Assembly: GCA_020054475.1 (NCBI GenBank)
Contig: JAHWGJ010000016.1
Coordinates: forward strand, 1 to 38,598
Length of the DNA: 38,598 nucleotides
Origin: Thermoplasmata archaeon
GTDB taxonomy: Archaea > Thermoplasmatota > E2 > DHVEG-1
Direction of reading: 5' to 3'
Both the position numbers and the translations under genes were made by a program. Of the stretch, positions 23,617 through 32,721 are shown one piece after another; within the stretch, counting starts at the first letter, position 1, and the number at the start of each line of letters is the position of its first letter. The notes beneath the pieces were generated by a model. That model did not search any database, was not told the DNA's origin, and saw only the letters and a list, made by a program, of their open reading frames with translations.

Positions 23617-25167
23617 ATGAAAAAATATTTTGTAATAATATTAAGTTTTTTATTAATTTTAGAATTTTCAGGATGTATAGAAAATTCTTCAATAGATGAT
23701 AAATTAAAAAGTATTTCAATAGCTATAAATCAAGATATTATAGGATTCTATCCATGGGTTAAAAGTTATGAAATATTTACACTTCTTATCAATAGAAATA
23801 TTTATAATAGTCTCGTAGAATTTGATGAAATTTATAAGATAAATCCTAGTCTTGCAAAATCATGGAGTAACCCAGATAACCTTACATGGAGGTTTTCTCT
23901 AAGAGAAAATGTTACGTTTGATAATGGATATAGATTTAATTCAAGTGATGTTAAATATTCGATTGATTTGATACTAAAAAATGAAAGTAAAGACAATCAG
24001 TTAAAAGAATTATTAAAATTAGTAGAGGAAGTAAATATAATAGATAATTACACAATTGATATAAAAACTATTAAGACTTGCCCTATTTTATTAAACCTTT
24101 TAACTGATATTTTTATTGTATCAAAAAAATACCAGGTGGAAACAGATTATGAATGGCCTATTGGAACAGGAGCGTATAAATTAGTTGAACATGTTGCAAA
24201 TCAATATATTAATTTTGAAAGTTATGATAATTATTGGAAAAAACCTTTACCTGATATAAAAAATGCAACATTTAAGATAATAAATAGTTATAAAAATTGT
24301 ACTAAAGCATTTATCGATCAAGAATTAGATATCACAAAAATTAATCAAAAATATTTAGATAATAATTCAATTGAATATTCTATTAAAACAATAGAGAATC
24401 CAACTGTTGCCTATATTAGTTTTGATTTCAGAGAAAATAGTAGTATTAATGGATATAATGAAAAAAATCCATTGTCAGATGTTAGAGTAAGAAAAGCAAT
24501 ATATCAAGCTATCAATATTGAAGAAATGATAGGTAATTATTCTGAAACATGGTCACCTTGTTCACAATTTATTATTCCATCAATTTTTGGATATAATCCA
24601 GAAATTAAAAGAGTTTCATATGATTTGGAAAATGCACAGCAATTAATCAAAGATGCGGGTTATAAGGATGGGTTTGAATTGATATTTTATTATTCTTATG
24701 ATGTCTTTTCTGAAGATATTATTGAGTACGTAAAAAAACAGATTTCAAGGATTAATATTAATATGACGATTAAATCTTTATCTTATGAAGATTTCTTATC
24801 TAAACTAATGACTAATAATTGCTCTGTTTATGCAAATTGTTGGACAACTGGAACCGGTGATGGAGGAGAGATTTATGATTATTTGATTGGAACTAATAAT
24901 GAGGAAAAGGATATTGGATTATTTAACATAGGTCATTACTCAAATCCTGAAGTGGATAGGCTTGGTGAAAATGCTTCAGTCTGTATGAATGCATATGAAA
25001 GAAAAATATTTCTTAAAGAATGTTTTAGACTAGCGATGGAAGATGTCGCTTGGATTCCGCTTTTTACTTGGAAAATATCATATGGTATAAGCAATCATTA
25101 TGATTGGAAACCAAGGTTTGATCAACAGATAATACTAGAAGATATTAAATTCGGAATTAAGATATAG
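23617..25167 (+). CDS. Peptide/nickel-type ABC transporter substrate-binding lipoprotein
   Basis: This 516-residue protein has a lipoprotein signal ending in LEFSGC, so it is anchored to the outside of the membrane by its cysteine. The family-5 binding-protein fold follows: SLAKSWSNPDNLTWRFSLRENVTFDNG, SDVKYSID, then PLSDVRVRKAIYQAINIEEM and a C-terminal WIPLFTWK. It would bind oligopeptides or a related ligand. No permease or ATPase genes are near, so it is an orphan that must use a transporter encoded elsewhere. GGGAGATCAG precedes the ATG directly. It lies alone between tRNA-derived repeats B and C, as if it were a separate inserted unit. Confidence 0.9.
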   Translation: MKKYFVIILSFLLILEFSGCIENSSIDDKLKSISIAINQDIIGFYPWVKSYEIFTLLINRNIYNSLVEFDEIYKINPSLAKSWSNPDNLTWRFSLRENVTFDNGYRFNSSDVKYSIDLILKNESKDNQLKELLKLVEEVNIIDNYTIDIKTIKTCPILLNLLTDIFIVSKKYQVETDYEWPIGTGAYKLVEHVANQYINFESYDNYWKKPLPDIKNATFKIINSYKNCTKAFIDQELDITKINQKYLDNNSIEYSIKTIENPTVAYISFDFRENSSINGYNEKNPLSDVRVRKAIYQAINIEEMIGNYSETWSPCSQFIIPSIFGYNPEIKRVSYDLENAQQLIKDAGYKDGFELIFYYSYDVFSEDIIEYVKKQISRININMTIKSLSYEDFLSKLMTNNCSVYANCWTTGTGDGGEIYDYLIGTNNEEKDIGLFNIGHYSNPEVDRLGENASVCMNAYERKIFLKECFRLAMEDVAWIPLFTWKISYGISNHYDWKPRFDQQIILEDIKFGIKI

Positions 25168-25571
25168 ATATAATCAAATTTCATATAATTATTACTTGCT
25201 TATTATGATTAAGAAAATAAGCTGTCTGCTAGAGTTTAAATAAAAGTTTAAAATATTTTATTTTTAATTAATAAATTTGGGTAATCTTTTTCAAACATAA
25301 AATAATGTCTTGGAGAAACATGTTAAAAAACAGTCAGGGGAATTCAACCTATATCCTATAAGCCCACCAGCGGCTACATGTTACTTTTTAGCACGATTAA
25401 TTTCATATATGTTTTACAAACATTTGTTATCATTGAAACCATCATTTTATAGGCTGAAAAATAACATAAATTACACAATAGCAACATTACTATTTGCTAA
25501 CAAACATTATCAGTATATATGGATATTTAATGTCAAATCTAAAGATTAAAATCTGCTAGATATTGCTTCCA
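25168..25571. other. Intergenic region with tRNA-Thr repeat copy C
   Basis: This stretch holds no supported gene. An 80-codon frame at 25310-25549 is produced by reading through repeat C and has no coding features. The region ends the proposed island; the DMT exporter gene follows on the other strand. Confidence 0.6.
25363..25399 (+). repeat. tRNA-Thr 3'-end direct repeat, copy C (outer boundary)
   Basis: CCCACCAGCGGCTACATG, then TTACTTTTTAGCACGATTA. The tRNA part is exact over 13 bases, and the flank shares the TTTTT variant with copy B, so B and C are closer to each other than to A. Confidence 0.75.
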
Positions 25572-26441
25572 TTATCCTTCCTTTCTAGATATAAAATATA
25601 GACCAAGCAACAAAAACCCAACACCTACAATTTGCATAATCGTTGGAACTTCAGAAAGAAATAAAAATGCAAGAAATGTAGCAAACACTGGAGTAGAAAG
25701 TTCAAGGGCAGAGGTTTGAGCAGCTTTTATTCTTGTAAGAGATTCGTAATATAGAACTGTACCAAGACCAACTATTATTCCAACTGCGACTTGATAATTA
25801 TTTTCAATAAAAAAACTATTATTTATTATCAAATAAATAGAAAGAACAACAGCAGCGATTGAAAATCTATAAAATGCAAGAACACCTGTATTTAGATGCT
25901 TTACATATTTTCTTGTTACAATTGCTGTGGTTGCCCATGCAATTGTAGCAGATAAAACAAACAAATTTCCAATTGAACCAAATCTAAAGCTAATTAAATT
26001 TTCAAGAGTCCCAGTTGTCACAAAAATTCCTGATACAATCATTAGTAAAATTCCAATATAATCAAAAGAGTTAAGTTTATCTGATTTAAGAGTAAAAATT
26101 CCAAATAAAACAATAAACACAGGCTGCATATGACCTATTATTACAGCATTTACTACAGCCACCTGAGAAAGTGAAAAAACATACATGAAATCAGCAAAAA
26201 GAGTTGCGATAAGTGCAATATAAATCATTGGAGCAACATCTTTCTTCGATATTTTGAGTTTCTTTGGCTTTCTTTTTATTAAAATATAAACAAAAGCGAC
26301 AAGCAAAGCAAAAATCGCACGAATTGTATTGGTTTGAATAAAATCTGAAGTTTCAAAAGATAATTTTACAAATATAGGTTCAATTGCCCACATTATGCTA
26401 GCAAATAGAATTGATATAACTCCAATCTTTTTATTATCCAT
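25572..26441 (-). CDS. EamA/DMT-family exporter
   Basis: This 289-residue protein has ten predicted helices in two EamA repeats (about residues 5-140 and 150-287). The first repeat opens with GVISILFASIMWAIEPIFVKL, and the second has SIGNLFVLSATIAWATTAIVTRKYV. Such carriers move amino acids, nucleosides or other metabolites; the substrate is not predictable. GTGATTTA before the ATG supports the start. It follows the DUF711 gene by 50 bases on the same strand and may be the last gene of that cluster. Confidence 0.85.
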   Translation of the reverse strand: MDNKKIGVISILFASIMWAIEPIFVKLSFETSDFIQTNTIRAIFALLVAFVYILIKRKPKKLKISKKDVAPMIYIALIATLFADFMYVFSLSQVAVVNAVIIGHMQPVFIVLFGIFTLKSDKLNSFDYIGILLMIVSGIFVTTGTLENLISFRFGSIGNLFVLSATIAWATTAIVTRKYVKHLNTGVLAFYRFSIAAVVLSIYLIINNSFFIENNYQVAVGIIVGLGTVLYYESLTRIKAAQTSALELSTPVFATFLAFLFLSEVPTIMQIVGVGFLLLGLYFISRKEG

Positions 26442-26491
26442 TAAATCACATTATGTTAAAAATTATTATGCAATTTTTCAATTTAATCCTA

Positions 26492-27643
26492 TTAAATATT
26501 CATTATTTTAGTATTAACAAAATAATTAAAATTATATTCTGTCATATCGCGATAACTTTTATTTGGAATTGGCATTAATCTAGCTGACAATGGTTTATCA
26601 AGTTTATTAGATAATGATGCAATATCATATAAGAGAGAATTAATTCTATTTTCAGAAATATTACCAGGTAATGGAATTGTATCTAATCCTATTCCACAAA
26701 CAGCTGAATAAATTAGTAAATTGTTAATATTGAAAGTTCCTTCATTATTTCTTTCAGAAAGACCAAAATCTTCTAAAACAGGTAACATAAGACCACAATA
26801 TCCGCACTTTTTAATTCTAAGATTCTTTAAAGTTTCAGTAATAATTTTCGATATTGCAAGAGTTCCAGGATCACCAAATTTTTCAATTCCAAGATTTTCA
26901 TATGCATAAGCTATACTCTCATTTTGTTTAACTGAAGGACTTATTGAGGGATCAATTCCCCCATATCTAATTTTCTCTTTTTGACTCATTATTTTGCTTA
27001 AACTTTCAATTTTCATATATTCTTTTTTTAGAATATTATTCAAATGAATGCCTGCGGTTTTAATATTTCTTGATTCAGAAAATGCCTTATAAACTAAATC
27101 ACTATTTTCTAATCCTATTGAAAATGATGGATAATTTCCTTTATGAAATGATGAGGGATAAAAGGGACATCCAGACTTAACATTAAATAAAGCTGCAAAA
27201 CGAAGATTTGCAAAACCATCGTTATTGATTTTAGATAATTTTTTAATCAATTTTGATGTCTGTCTAATTCCCTCATAATTAATTATTTTCTTTTTTGATA
27301 AATTTTTGGATAAATGAGCTGTACAGAAGCCAATTGAAGTTTTATTTATGATATCATATATTAAGGAAATATTTTCAGTATTGTATGTTGGTCCAATATT
27401 GAAATAATCGATATTATATTTTTTTGAATATTTTTCAAAATTTTGAACTAATTCAATAATTTGATTTTTTGAATTATAATAATTATCCCAGGTTTGAGTA
27501 GAAGTTCTTATAGTTTGAACGAAATATTTCTTTTGTTCAAAAAATTTTTTAATTTTATTTAATAAAATTCCAATTTTATTAAAATCTTTTTCTTCTGAAT
27601 TTCTTCTATAATTAAATCCTAATGTAATGGTTCTAATTTTCAT
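26492..27643 (-). CDS. DUF711/UPF0210 family protein
   Basis: This 383-residue protein matches the DUF711 family by MKIRTITLGFNYRR at the N-terminus, CPFYPSSFHKGN, FSIGLENSD, YGGIDPSISPSVKQ, CGYCGLMLPVLEDFGL and GLDTIPLPGNISENRI. The family is widespread in archaea and anaerobic bacteria and has a glycyl-radical-like barrel fold; its reaction is not known. It starts 16 bases after the pop5 stop, so it is likely in the nudix-tfs-pcn-pop5 operon. No strong Shine-Dalgarno is seen. Confidence 0.85.
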   Translation of the reverse strand: MKIRTITLGFNYRRNSEEKDFNKIGILLNKIKKFFEQKKYFVQTIRTSTQTWDNYYNSKNQIIELVQNFEKYSKKYNIDYFNIGPTYNTENISLIYDIINKTSIGFCTAHLSKNLSKKKIINYEGIRQTSKLIKKLSKINNDGFANLRFAALFNVKSGCPFYPSSFHKGNYPSFSIGLENSDLVYKAFSESRNIKTAGIHLNNILKKEYMKIESLSKIMSQKEKIRYGGIDPSISPSVKQNESIAYAYENLGIEKFGDPGTLAISKIITETLKNLRIKKCGYCGLMLPVLEDFGLSERNNEGTFNINNLLIYSAVCGIGLDTIPLPGNISENRINSLLYDIASLSNKLDKPLSARLMPIPNKSYRDMTEYNFNYFVNTKIMNI

Positions 27644-27659
27644 TTTAATGTGTTGATTA

Positions 27660-28004
27660 TTATTTTCTTATATTAACACTTTTATACATATGTTTACCGA
27701 CTAATCCTTTTATAGTTCCTGAAGTTCCCAAAGTAATTAATTCCATATTAATTGATGATATTTTTTTTATTGATTTTAATATTTTAATAGTCTCTTCTTT
27801 ATTCATATTATTACATTTGATTATTCCCCTATTACCATCAAATCTAATTAAATAAATCCCCATCTCGCTTAAATTTTTGTTAAAAAGAATAATACTATTT
27901 TTAATAATTTCAGTTAATAAATTATTTCTTGTTATAGTAAAATTTTTTTTAGATTTATGAACATAAAAACCAATATATCTACGTCTTAATCTTTTTTTTA
28001 ATAT
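27660..28004 (-). CDS. rnp2: RNase P protein component Pop5 (Rnp2), probable ATA start
   Basis: Pop5 binds the catalytic RNA of RNase P and helps tRNA 5'-end processing. The C-terminal half shows the family signature: GIIKCNN, then ELITLGTSGTIKGLVGKH. The only ATG, at 27863, would give 67 residues and lose half of the fold. The same frame upstream encodes LKKRLRRRYIGFYVHKSKKN and TITRNNLLTEIIKNSI, the normal Pop5 N-terminus (RRYIxF and the first helix). It is bounded by an in-frame TAA at 28008-28010. The only start-like codon between the TAA and the conserved RRYI is ATA at 28004, three bases after GGGGTGTAA. This gives 114 residues, a normal length. It lies 27 bases after pcn. Confidence 0.85.
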   Translation of the reverse strand: MLKKRLRRRYIGFYVHKSKKNFTITRNNLLTEIIKNSIILFNKNLSEMGIYLIRFDGNRGIIKCNNMNKEETIKILKSIKKISSINMELITLGTSGTIKGLVGKHMYKSVNIRK

Positions 28005-28031
28005 AGCTTACACCCCTACATTATATTACAA

Positions 28032-28769
28032 TTATTCTGATTCTATACGAGGTGCAAGTAAATATTTAACATGTCCTTTATTATTTGCAATATTAAATTC
28101 AAGTTTTATTGGATTGTCATTTCCGAGATGTATTGTAACATTATCATCTCCTTTAACAGGCTTAATCATATTGCTAAAATAATCAATAGAAAAAAGACTT
28201 TTATAATTACCTTCAGAGGTTAATTCTACTAGTAAATCTTTAGATAGTTTAAGATTTACAGTGTCGGTATCACCTTCTGCAAACATTTCAAAATTATCTT
28301 TATTTACTATTACTGCAAGATGATCTGAAACAGCTTCGGATGCTTTAACACCTCGGTTAATTTCAGAGGCCTTTATTATTGCCTTTGCAGGAAGATTTAA
28401 ATTTGGCATTTTTGGATCAGGCATACCTGCGGTATCAATAAGAGACATTTTTCGTACTAGATTTCCAATCGTAATAATTAATCTATTTTCTGTTTCATCA
28501 TAATTAAGTGATACTAAATCCCCTGAACTTGAAAGTCTCATAATACCTGATAATTTATCCATGTCCACTCCAAGTTCCATATCATCTGCTTTAAATTCTT
28601 CAAAAGCTTTGCAATCAATATTTAGATCAATCATTGCAACATGTGCAGGATCAACTGCTCTTAAAAAAATACCTTTTGAATTAATATTGAATTTTACTTC
28701 ATTAACTAACGGAGATGTTACATCAATTATTCCTTTAAGTACTTCAGATTTTACTATTGCATTAAACAT
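28032..28769 (-). CDS. pcn: DNA polymerase sliding clamp PCNA
   Basis: This 245-residue protein is a single-chain PCNA subunit, three of which ring the DNA. It shows the N-terminal LKGIIDVTSPLVNEVKF, the DPAHVAMIDLNI segment, the interdomain loop LIDTAGMPDPKMPNLNL that docks PIP-box proteins, and the C-terminal KYLLAPRIES. GGAGGAAAT precedes the ATG by six bases. It works with RfcS from this window. It lies between tfs and pop5 in a minus-strand cluster. There is no second PCNA in the window. Confidence 0.97.
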   Translation of the reverse strand: MFNAIVKSEVLKGIIDVTSPLVNEVKFNINSKGIFLRAVDPAHVAMIDLNIDCKAFEEFKADDMELGVDMDKLSGIMRLSSSGDLVSLNYDETENRLIITIGNLVRKMSLIDTAGMPDPKMPNLNLPAKAIIKASEINRGVKASEAVSDHLAVIVNKDNFEMFAEGDTDTVNLKLSKDLLVELTSEGNYKSLFSIDYFSNMIKPVKGDDNVTIHLGNDNPIKLEFNIANNKGHVKYLLAPRIESE

Positions 28770-28878
28770 AATTTCATTTCCTCCCCAATAAATATTTTCT
28801 AAGGTAATTTTAAAAAAGAGAAATGTGATAAGTGTTTATAATAATGACGGTTTTTTAGATTAATATAAGATATCAATA

Positions 28879-29178
28879 TTAATCCTCCCTCCATTTATAA
28901 TTACATTTAGTACATGTATAAAATCTACTTTCGGGTTCATCGCTACCTCTCATTTGCCTCATAATCCAAAAAGCTTCATTATTTTCACATTTTGGACATT
29001 TTATACGTGTCTTTGGGAGTACATTATTATCATTATTTTCAATTATTGTAACGTCTCTATTCTTTTGCATTGTTTTTACTATATTTCTACCTGATTTTTT
29101 CTTTTGAAAATTACATTTTCTACAGATATAATTCTCATCTATAGGATACATGAGAGATTTACATTTTGGACAAAACAT
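28879..29178 (-). CDS. tfs: Transcription factor S (TFS)
   Basis: This 99-residue protein has two zinc ribbons. The N-terminal one is CPKC...CRKC (residues 3-21) and the C-terminal one is CPKC...CTKC, with the acidic loop RQMRGSDEPES that reaches the RNA polymerase active site. It rescues stalled RNA polymerase by promoting transcript cleavage, as eukaryotic TFIIS does. GAGGCGAT precedes the ATG. The nudix gene ends just one base away upstream, and pcn follows, as in many euryarchaea. Confidence 0.95.
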   Translation of the reverse strand: MFCPKCKSLMYPIDENYICRKCNFQKKKSGRNIVKTMQKNRDVTIIENNDNNVLPKTRIKCPKCENNEAFWIMRQMRGSDEPESRFYTCTKCNYKWRED

Positions 29179-29179
29179 A

Positions 29180-29584
29180 TTATATCGCCTCTTTCAAATA
29201 GTCCTGAATAATTTTTTTATGATCAAAAGATAATTTTTCTGGTAAGTTATAAATATTAAAAAAATTCGCAAGAGAGGCATCATCTCCTCCAGCTAATTTT
29301 CCTTTAATTATTTTTAATTCATAAATTATTGATATAGTATGACCTCTAGGATCTCTTTTTGGATCAGAGTAAACTCCAAATAGATTTTTTATTTTTGTCA
29401 AGATTCCAGTTTCCTCAAATATTTCTCTAATTACTGCATCCTCTGTTTTTTCATTATATTCGACATATCCGCCAGGTAATGCCCATAAATTTTTGTAAGG
29501 ATTATTCTTTCTTTTTATCAAAATTATTTCATCGCCTTTTTTAACAATACCATCTACTGTAATTTTAGGAGTTTTATATTTCAT
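29180..29584 (-). CDS. Nudix hydrolase
   Basis: This 134-residue protein has the complete Nudix box at residues 38-60 (GGYVEYNEKTEDAVIREIFEE then TG), with the REIFEE metal-binding glutamates. The family hydrolyses nucleoside diphosphate derivatives such as ADP-ribose or oxidised nucleotides. WALPGGYVEYNE and the DPRGHTISIIYE segment are like ADP-ribose pyrophosphatase subfamilies, but the substrate is not certain. It is the first gene of the minus-strand cluster with tfs, pcn, pop5 and DUF711. Confidence 0.92.
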   Translation of the reverse strand: MKYKTPKITVDGIVKKGDEIILIKRKNNPYKNLWALPGGYVEYNEKTEDAVIREIFEETGILTKIKNLFGVYSDPKRDPRGHTISIIYELKIIKGKLAGGDDASLANFFNIYNLPEKLSFDHKKIIQDYLKEAI

Positions 29585-29663
29585 AATTTTTTTGAAATAA
29601 TGTTAATAATATTTAATTGTTAATAAGAAAATTTGATAAAAATATTTAAATTAATGTTCTTAT

Positions 29664-29831
29664 CTAAAATCTATTCATTATTTGCCAAAAAGAAGGTAAT
29701 TCCTTTTGCAATTCTGATTTCCACAATATAAATGTTGATTCATCTATATCTTCATTAATTTTATTTTCACTCAAATTTTGAATATTCTCACCAATTTGCA
29801 TCCCAATATTTTTTGTCACTGTATTTCCCAT
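29664..29831 (-). CDS. 55-residue hypothetical protein
   Basis: The frame starts MGNTVTKNIGMQIGENIQ and ends SFWQIMNRF. It is acidic in the middle and has no known motif. A TATA-like TTTATATATTTA lies in the 45 bases upstream and there is no Shine-Dalgarno, consistent with a leaderless message. Coding is moderately supported. The 400-base gap between the nudix gene and tRNA-Val holds nothing else I recognise. Confidence 0.45.
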   Translation of the reverse strand: MGNTVTKNIGMQIGENIQNLSENKINEDIDESTFILWKSELQKELPSFWQIMNRF

Positions 29832-29985
29832 CCAATTTAGAGAAGATAAATATATAAAATTAGTTTAATTAACTTTTTAGCAGGTATTTATGTAGATAAA
29901 TATGTAGATATTTAAAGAATTTATTATTCGCCAATTAGTAAAATAAAAAAATGATAACTATATTACCATAGTATTAAACAAAAAA

Positions 29986-30058
29986 GGGCTCGTAGTCTAG
30001 TGGTTATGACGTCGCCTTGACATGGCGGAGGTCGAGAGTTCAAATCTCTCCGAGCCCA
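29986..30058 (+). tRNA. tRNA-Val (anticodon GAC)
   Basis: The acceptor GGGCTCG pairs with CGAGCCC (30051-30057) and the discriminator base is A. The anticodon stem TCGCC/GGCGG bears the loop TTGACAT, giving anticodon GAC. The T arm is GAGAG TTCAAAT CTCTC. There is no intron and no CCA in the DNA. Confidence 0.95.
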
Positions 30059-30144
30059 TTTATTATTTAATTTATAGAAAATAATTAACTATAAAATAAT
30101 TAATTTCTCCCCTTCATATAATTATAAGTTTTATACAGAACAAG

Positions 30145-30156
30145 TTTTATAAATAG
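30145..30156 (+). promoter_or_regulatory. TATA box of the EF-1alpha gene
   Basis: TTTTATAAATAG is a good archaeal box A. A transcription start about 25 bases downstream would leave a leader of some 70 bases before the ATG at 30249. A second TATA-like TAGTATATATG lies at about 30187-30197 and could serve instead. The ribosome binding site AGGAGGTAAT is at 30234-30243. Confidence 0.5.
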
Positions 30157-30248
30157 GAAGCATATACGCTATCAAAATTGAAAAGTAGTATATATGAAAA
30201 AATCTATATAGCCTAATGAAAATTGAGTTTGATAGGAGGTAATGTATT

Positions 30249-31535
30249 ATGGCAGATAAACCACATATGAATTTAGTAATTATTGGTCATGTCGATCATG
30301 GAAAATCCACTTTAGTAGGGAGAATCTTGTTAGAAACTGGACAATTTCCCCAACACATGCTCGACAAATATAAAGAAGAAGCAAAAGCAAAAGGTAAAGA
30401 AAGTTTTGCTCTTGCATGGATATTTGATAACTTGAAAGAGGAAAGAGAGCGAGGAGTAACAATTGATGTAGCTCATAAAAAATTTGATACAGATAAATAT
30501 TATTTTACGATTATTGATGCACCAGGTCACAGGGATTTTGTTAAAAATATGATAACAGGAACTTCCCAAGCGGATGCTGCAATTCTTGTTGTAGCAGCAC
30601 CTGAAGGAGTAATGGCTCAAACAAAAGAACATATGTTTCTAGCAAGGACTCTTGGGGTAAAACAAATGATTGTTGCATTAAATAAAATGGATGACACAAA
30701 ACCTCCATATGATAAAGCTCAGTTTGAAACTGTTAAAGAAGAAGTTCATAAACTTGCAAAAAGTGTTGGATATAAAGACGATCAATTACAATTTGTACCA
30801 GTTTCTGCTTTTGTGGGCGATAATACTGCAAAAGATAAAGGGAAAATGGATTGGTGGACTGGAGACACAGTTCTTCAGGCAATTGATAAATTCATTGTCC
30901 CAGATAAACCAACAAATCTACCACTTAGATGGCCAATACAAGACGTTTATACGATCAAGGGAGTAGGCACTGTCCCGGTAGGAAAAATTGAAACTGGAAT
31001 AATGAAACCCGGAATGAAAATGATGTTCAAACCTAGTATGAAACCCGGAGGTGCAGTTGGAGAATGCAAAACCATTGAAATGCATCATGAACAAATCGCT
31101 CAAGCCGTACCCGGTGATAATGTCGGAGTGAACATGCGAGGAATAGCAAAAAACGAAATTAGGAGAGGAGATGTAGCTGGACCAATGGATGATCCTCCAA
31201 CAGTTGCAAAATCATTCAAAGCTCAAATAATGGTCTTGAATCATCCATCTGTAATTACTGCAGGCTATACACCAGTATTTCATTGTTATACTGCACAGGT
31301 TGCTTGCAGATTTGATAAAATTGAAAAGAAACTTGATCCAAAAACTGGTCAAGTTAAAGAGGAAAACCCTGATTTCATTAAAACAGGAGATGCAGCAATA
31401 GTAAAAATTGTTCCAACAAGACCAATGGTTATTGAATCATCAAAAAAGATACCACAGTTAGGACGATTTGCTATTAGAGACATGGGGCAAACAGTAGCAG
31501 CTGGAATATGTCTTGAAGTAGAAGAAGCCAAATAG
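30249..31535 (+). CDS. tef1a: Translation elongation factor EF-1alpha
   Basis: This 428-residue GTPase brings aminoacyl-tRNA to the ribosome. It has G1 GHVDHGKST (residues 12-20), G3 DAPGHRDF, G4 NKMD and G5 VPVSAF. The two beta-barrel domains follow, with VPVGKIETG and the C-terminal [24 protein letters not shown] lies five bases before the ATG, the strongest Shine-Dalgarno in the window. The S10 gene follows 59 bases downstream, the usual archaeal pairing. Confidence 0.98.
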   Translation: MADKPHMNLVIIGHVDHGKSTLVGRILLETGQFPQHMLDKYKEEAKAKGKESFALAWIFDNLKEERERGVTIDVAHKKFDTDKYYFTIIDAPGHRDFVKNMITGTSQADAAILVVAAPEGVMAQTKEHMFLARTLGVKQMIVALNKMDDTKPPYDKAQFETVKEEVHKLAKSVGYKDDQLQFVPVSAFVGDNTAKDKGKMDWWTGDTVLQAIDKFIVPDKPTNLPLRWPIQDVYTIKGVGTVPVGKIETGIMKPGMKMMFKPSMKPGGAVGECKTIEMHHEQIAQAVPGDNVGVNMRGIAKNEIRRGDVAGPMDDPPTVAKSFKAQIMVLNHPSVITAGYTPVFHCYTAQVACRFDKIEKKLDPKTGQVKEENPDFIKTGDAAIVKIVPTRPMVIESSKKIPQLGRFAIRDMGQTVAAGICLEVEEAK

Positions 31536-31550
31536 GCTTCTCCTAAAATT

Positions 31551-31558
31551 TTTATAAA
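31551..31558 (+). promoter_or_regulatory. TATA-like box upstream of rps10
   Basis: TTTATAAA lies 37-44 bases before the S10 ATG, directly after the EF-1alpha stop. It may give S10 a promoter of its own in addition to read-through from EF-1alpha. Confidence 0.4.
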
Positions 31559-31594
31559 CACAAAAAATATGAGATAATTTGGAGTTCAACAAGA

Positions 31595-31906
31595 ATGGCA
31601 CAGAAAGCAAGAATATCCCTAGTTAGCACTAATGCAGAAAAACTTGATCAAGTTTGTAATCAAATTAAAATGATAGCAGAAAAAACGGGTGTTGCTTTAA
31701 GTGGACCAATCCCTTTACCAACTAAACATTTAAAAGTGCCTTGTAGAAAATCACCTGATGGTGAAGGTACTGAAACTTGGGATAGATGGGAATTACGTAT
31801 ACATAAACGTCTGATAGACCTTGATGCCAGTGATAGAGCACTTCGACAATTAATGCGAATTCAGGTACCAGATGGCGTAAATATTGAAATTGTATTGAGA
31901 TCTTAA
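31595..31906 (+). CDS. rps10: 30S ribosomal protein S10
   Basis: This 103-residue small-subunit protein shows the S10 signature: [17 protein letters not shown] at the start, [22 protein letters not shown] (residues 36-57) and [16 protein letters not shown]. It ends in [15 protein letters not shown]. It binds the 30S head. GGAGTTCAA five bases before the ATG is the ribosome binding site. It follows EF-1alpha, as in most euryarchaea. Confidence 0.98.
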   Translation: MAQKARISLVSTNAEKLDQVCNQIKMIAEKTGVALSGPIPLPTKHLKVPCRKSPDGEGTETWDRWELRIHKRLIDLDASDRALRQLMRIQVPDGVNIEIVLRS

Positions 31907-32037
31907 TTTAATAAAAATATAAACTTTGAATTGATATTTTATTTATCTATATTTATAATATTATTCCTTTTTTACCGAAAGTTTTAATAAAAATAAATGC
32001 AATATATTAATAAATTTATTAAAAAGGTAGTTTCATA

Positions 32038-32721
32038 ATGAAAAAAAATATAATTATAGGTTGCATAATTTCAACTTTCATAATATTAATGATTCCCTCA
32101 ATTTCTGCAATAGAATATAATAACGTTGTAGATGAATATAAAATAAATATTTTAAATGAATTCAAATCAATAGATTTTGAAAATTTTATTAATAAATTCA
32201 ATAATATTAATAAAAAACAATTAACAAATGATTTTTTTATGGGATTTAAAAATTTAATTAATGGATTTAATGAAAAATTATTTAATGATCCTGAACAACC
32301 ATTATTTTTCCCAATATTAGGAATTGTATTCTATGGTTTAATTGCAATAATAATACTTAGTATTTTATTTAGTATTTTTAATTCAATATTTACAGTAATA
32401 AAATTAATTTTAGGGGCAATTATTGGCACAATAACCGGAGTTCTAGGTTCAGTATGGAATATTGTTGTAGGGGCTGCAAATATTGTTGTTATTATTTTAA
32501 CATTAATTGTTGATGTAATAGTTGCAATAATCAATGGATCAATTGGAACAATAGCTAACATCGGAAAATTTATTATAGGTATATTGGTTAATTTGTATAA
32601 TTTTATTTCAACAATTACTAATCAAATGTGGGAAAAATATATTATAATTTTAGGCTTAATTCTTGATATTCTAAAAATGATATATGATACAATATTCAAC
32701 CCTGGATCGATCTTAACATAA
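32038..32721 (+). CDS. Signal-peptide multi-helix membrane protein
   Basis: This 227-residue protein has a signal peptide (MKKNIIIGCIISTFIILM, cleavage near SISA) and an outside segment of about 70 residues rich in Asn and Phe. Three or four close hydrophobic helices follow, rich in Ile, Val, Gly and Ala (about residues 97-215, for example GAIIGTITGVLGSVWN and GAANIVVIILTLIVDVI). I recognise no family. AAAGGTAGT near the ATG is a weak ribosome binding site. It has its own promoter region and is not linked to the S10 gene. Confidence 0.6.
   Translation: MKKNIIIGCIISTFIILMIPSISAIEYNNVVDEYKINILNEFKSIDFENFINKFNNINKKQLTNDFFMGFKNLINGFNEKLFNDPEQPLFFPILGIVFYGLIAIIILSILFSIFNSIFTVIKLILGAIIGTITGVLGSVWNIVVGAANIVVIILTLIVDVIVAIINGSIGTIANIGKFIIGILVNLYNFISTITNQMWEKYIIILGLILDILKMIYDTIFNPGSILT

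Noticed and set aside
25310-25549. 80-codon frame at the island end
   Set aside because: It reads through tRNA-Thr repeat copy C, has no ribosome binding site and no protein-like pattern.
30330-30632. Minus-strand frames inside the EF-1alpha gene
   Set aside because: They are antisense shadows of a highly conserved gene and have no coding features.
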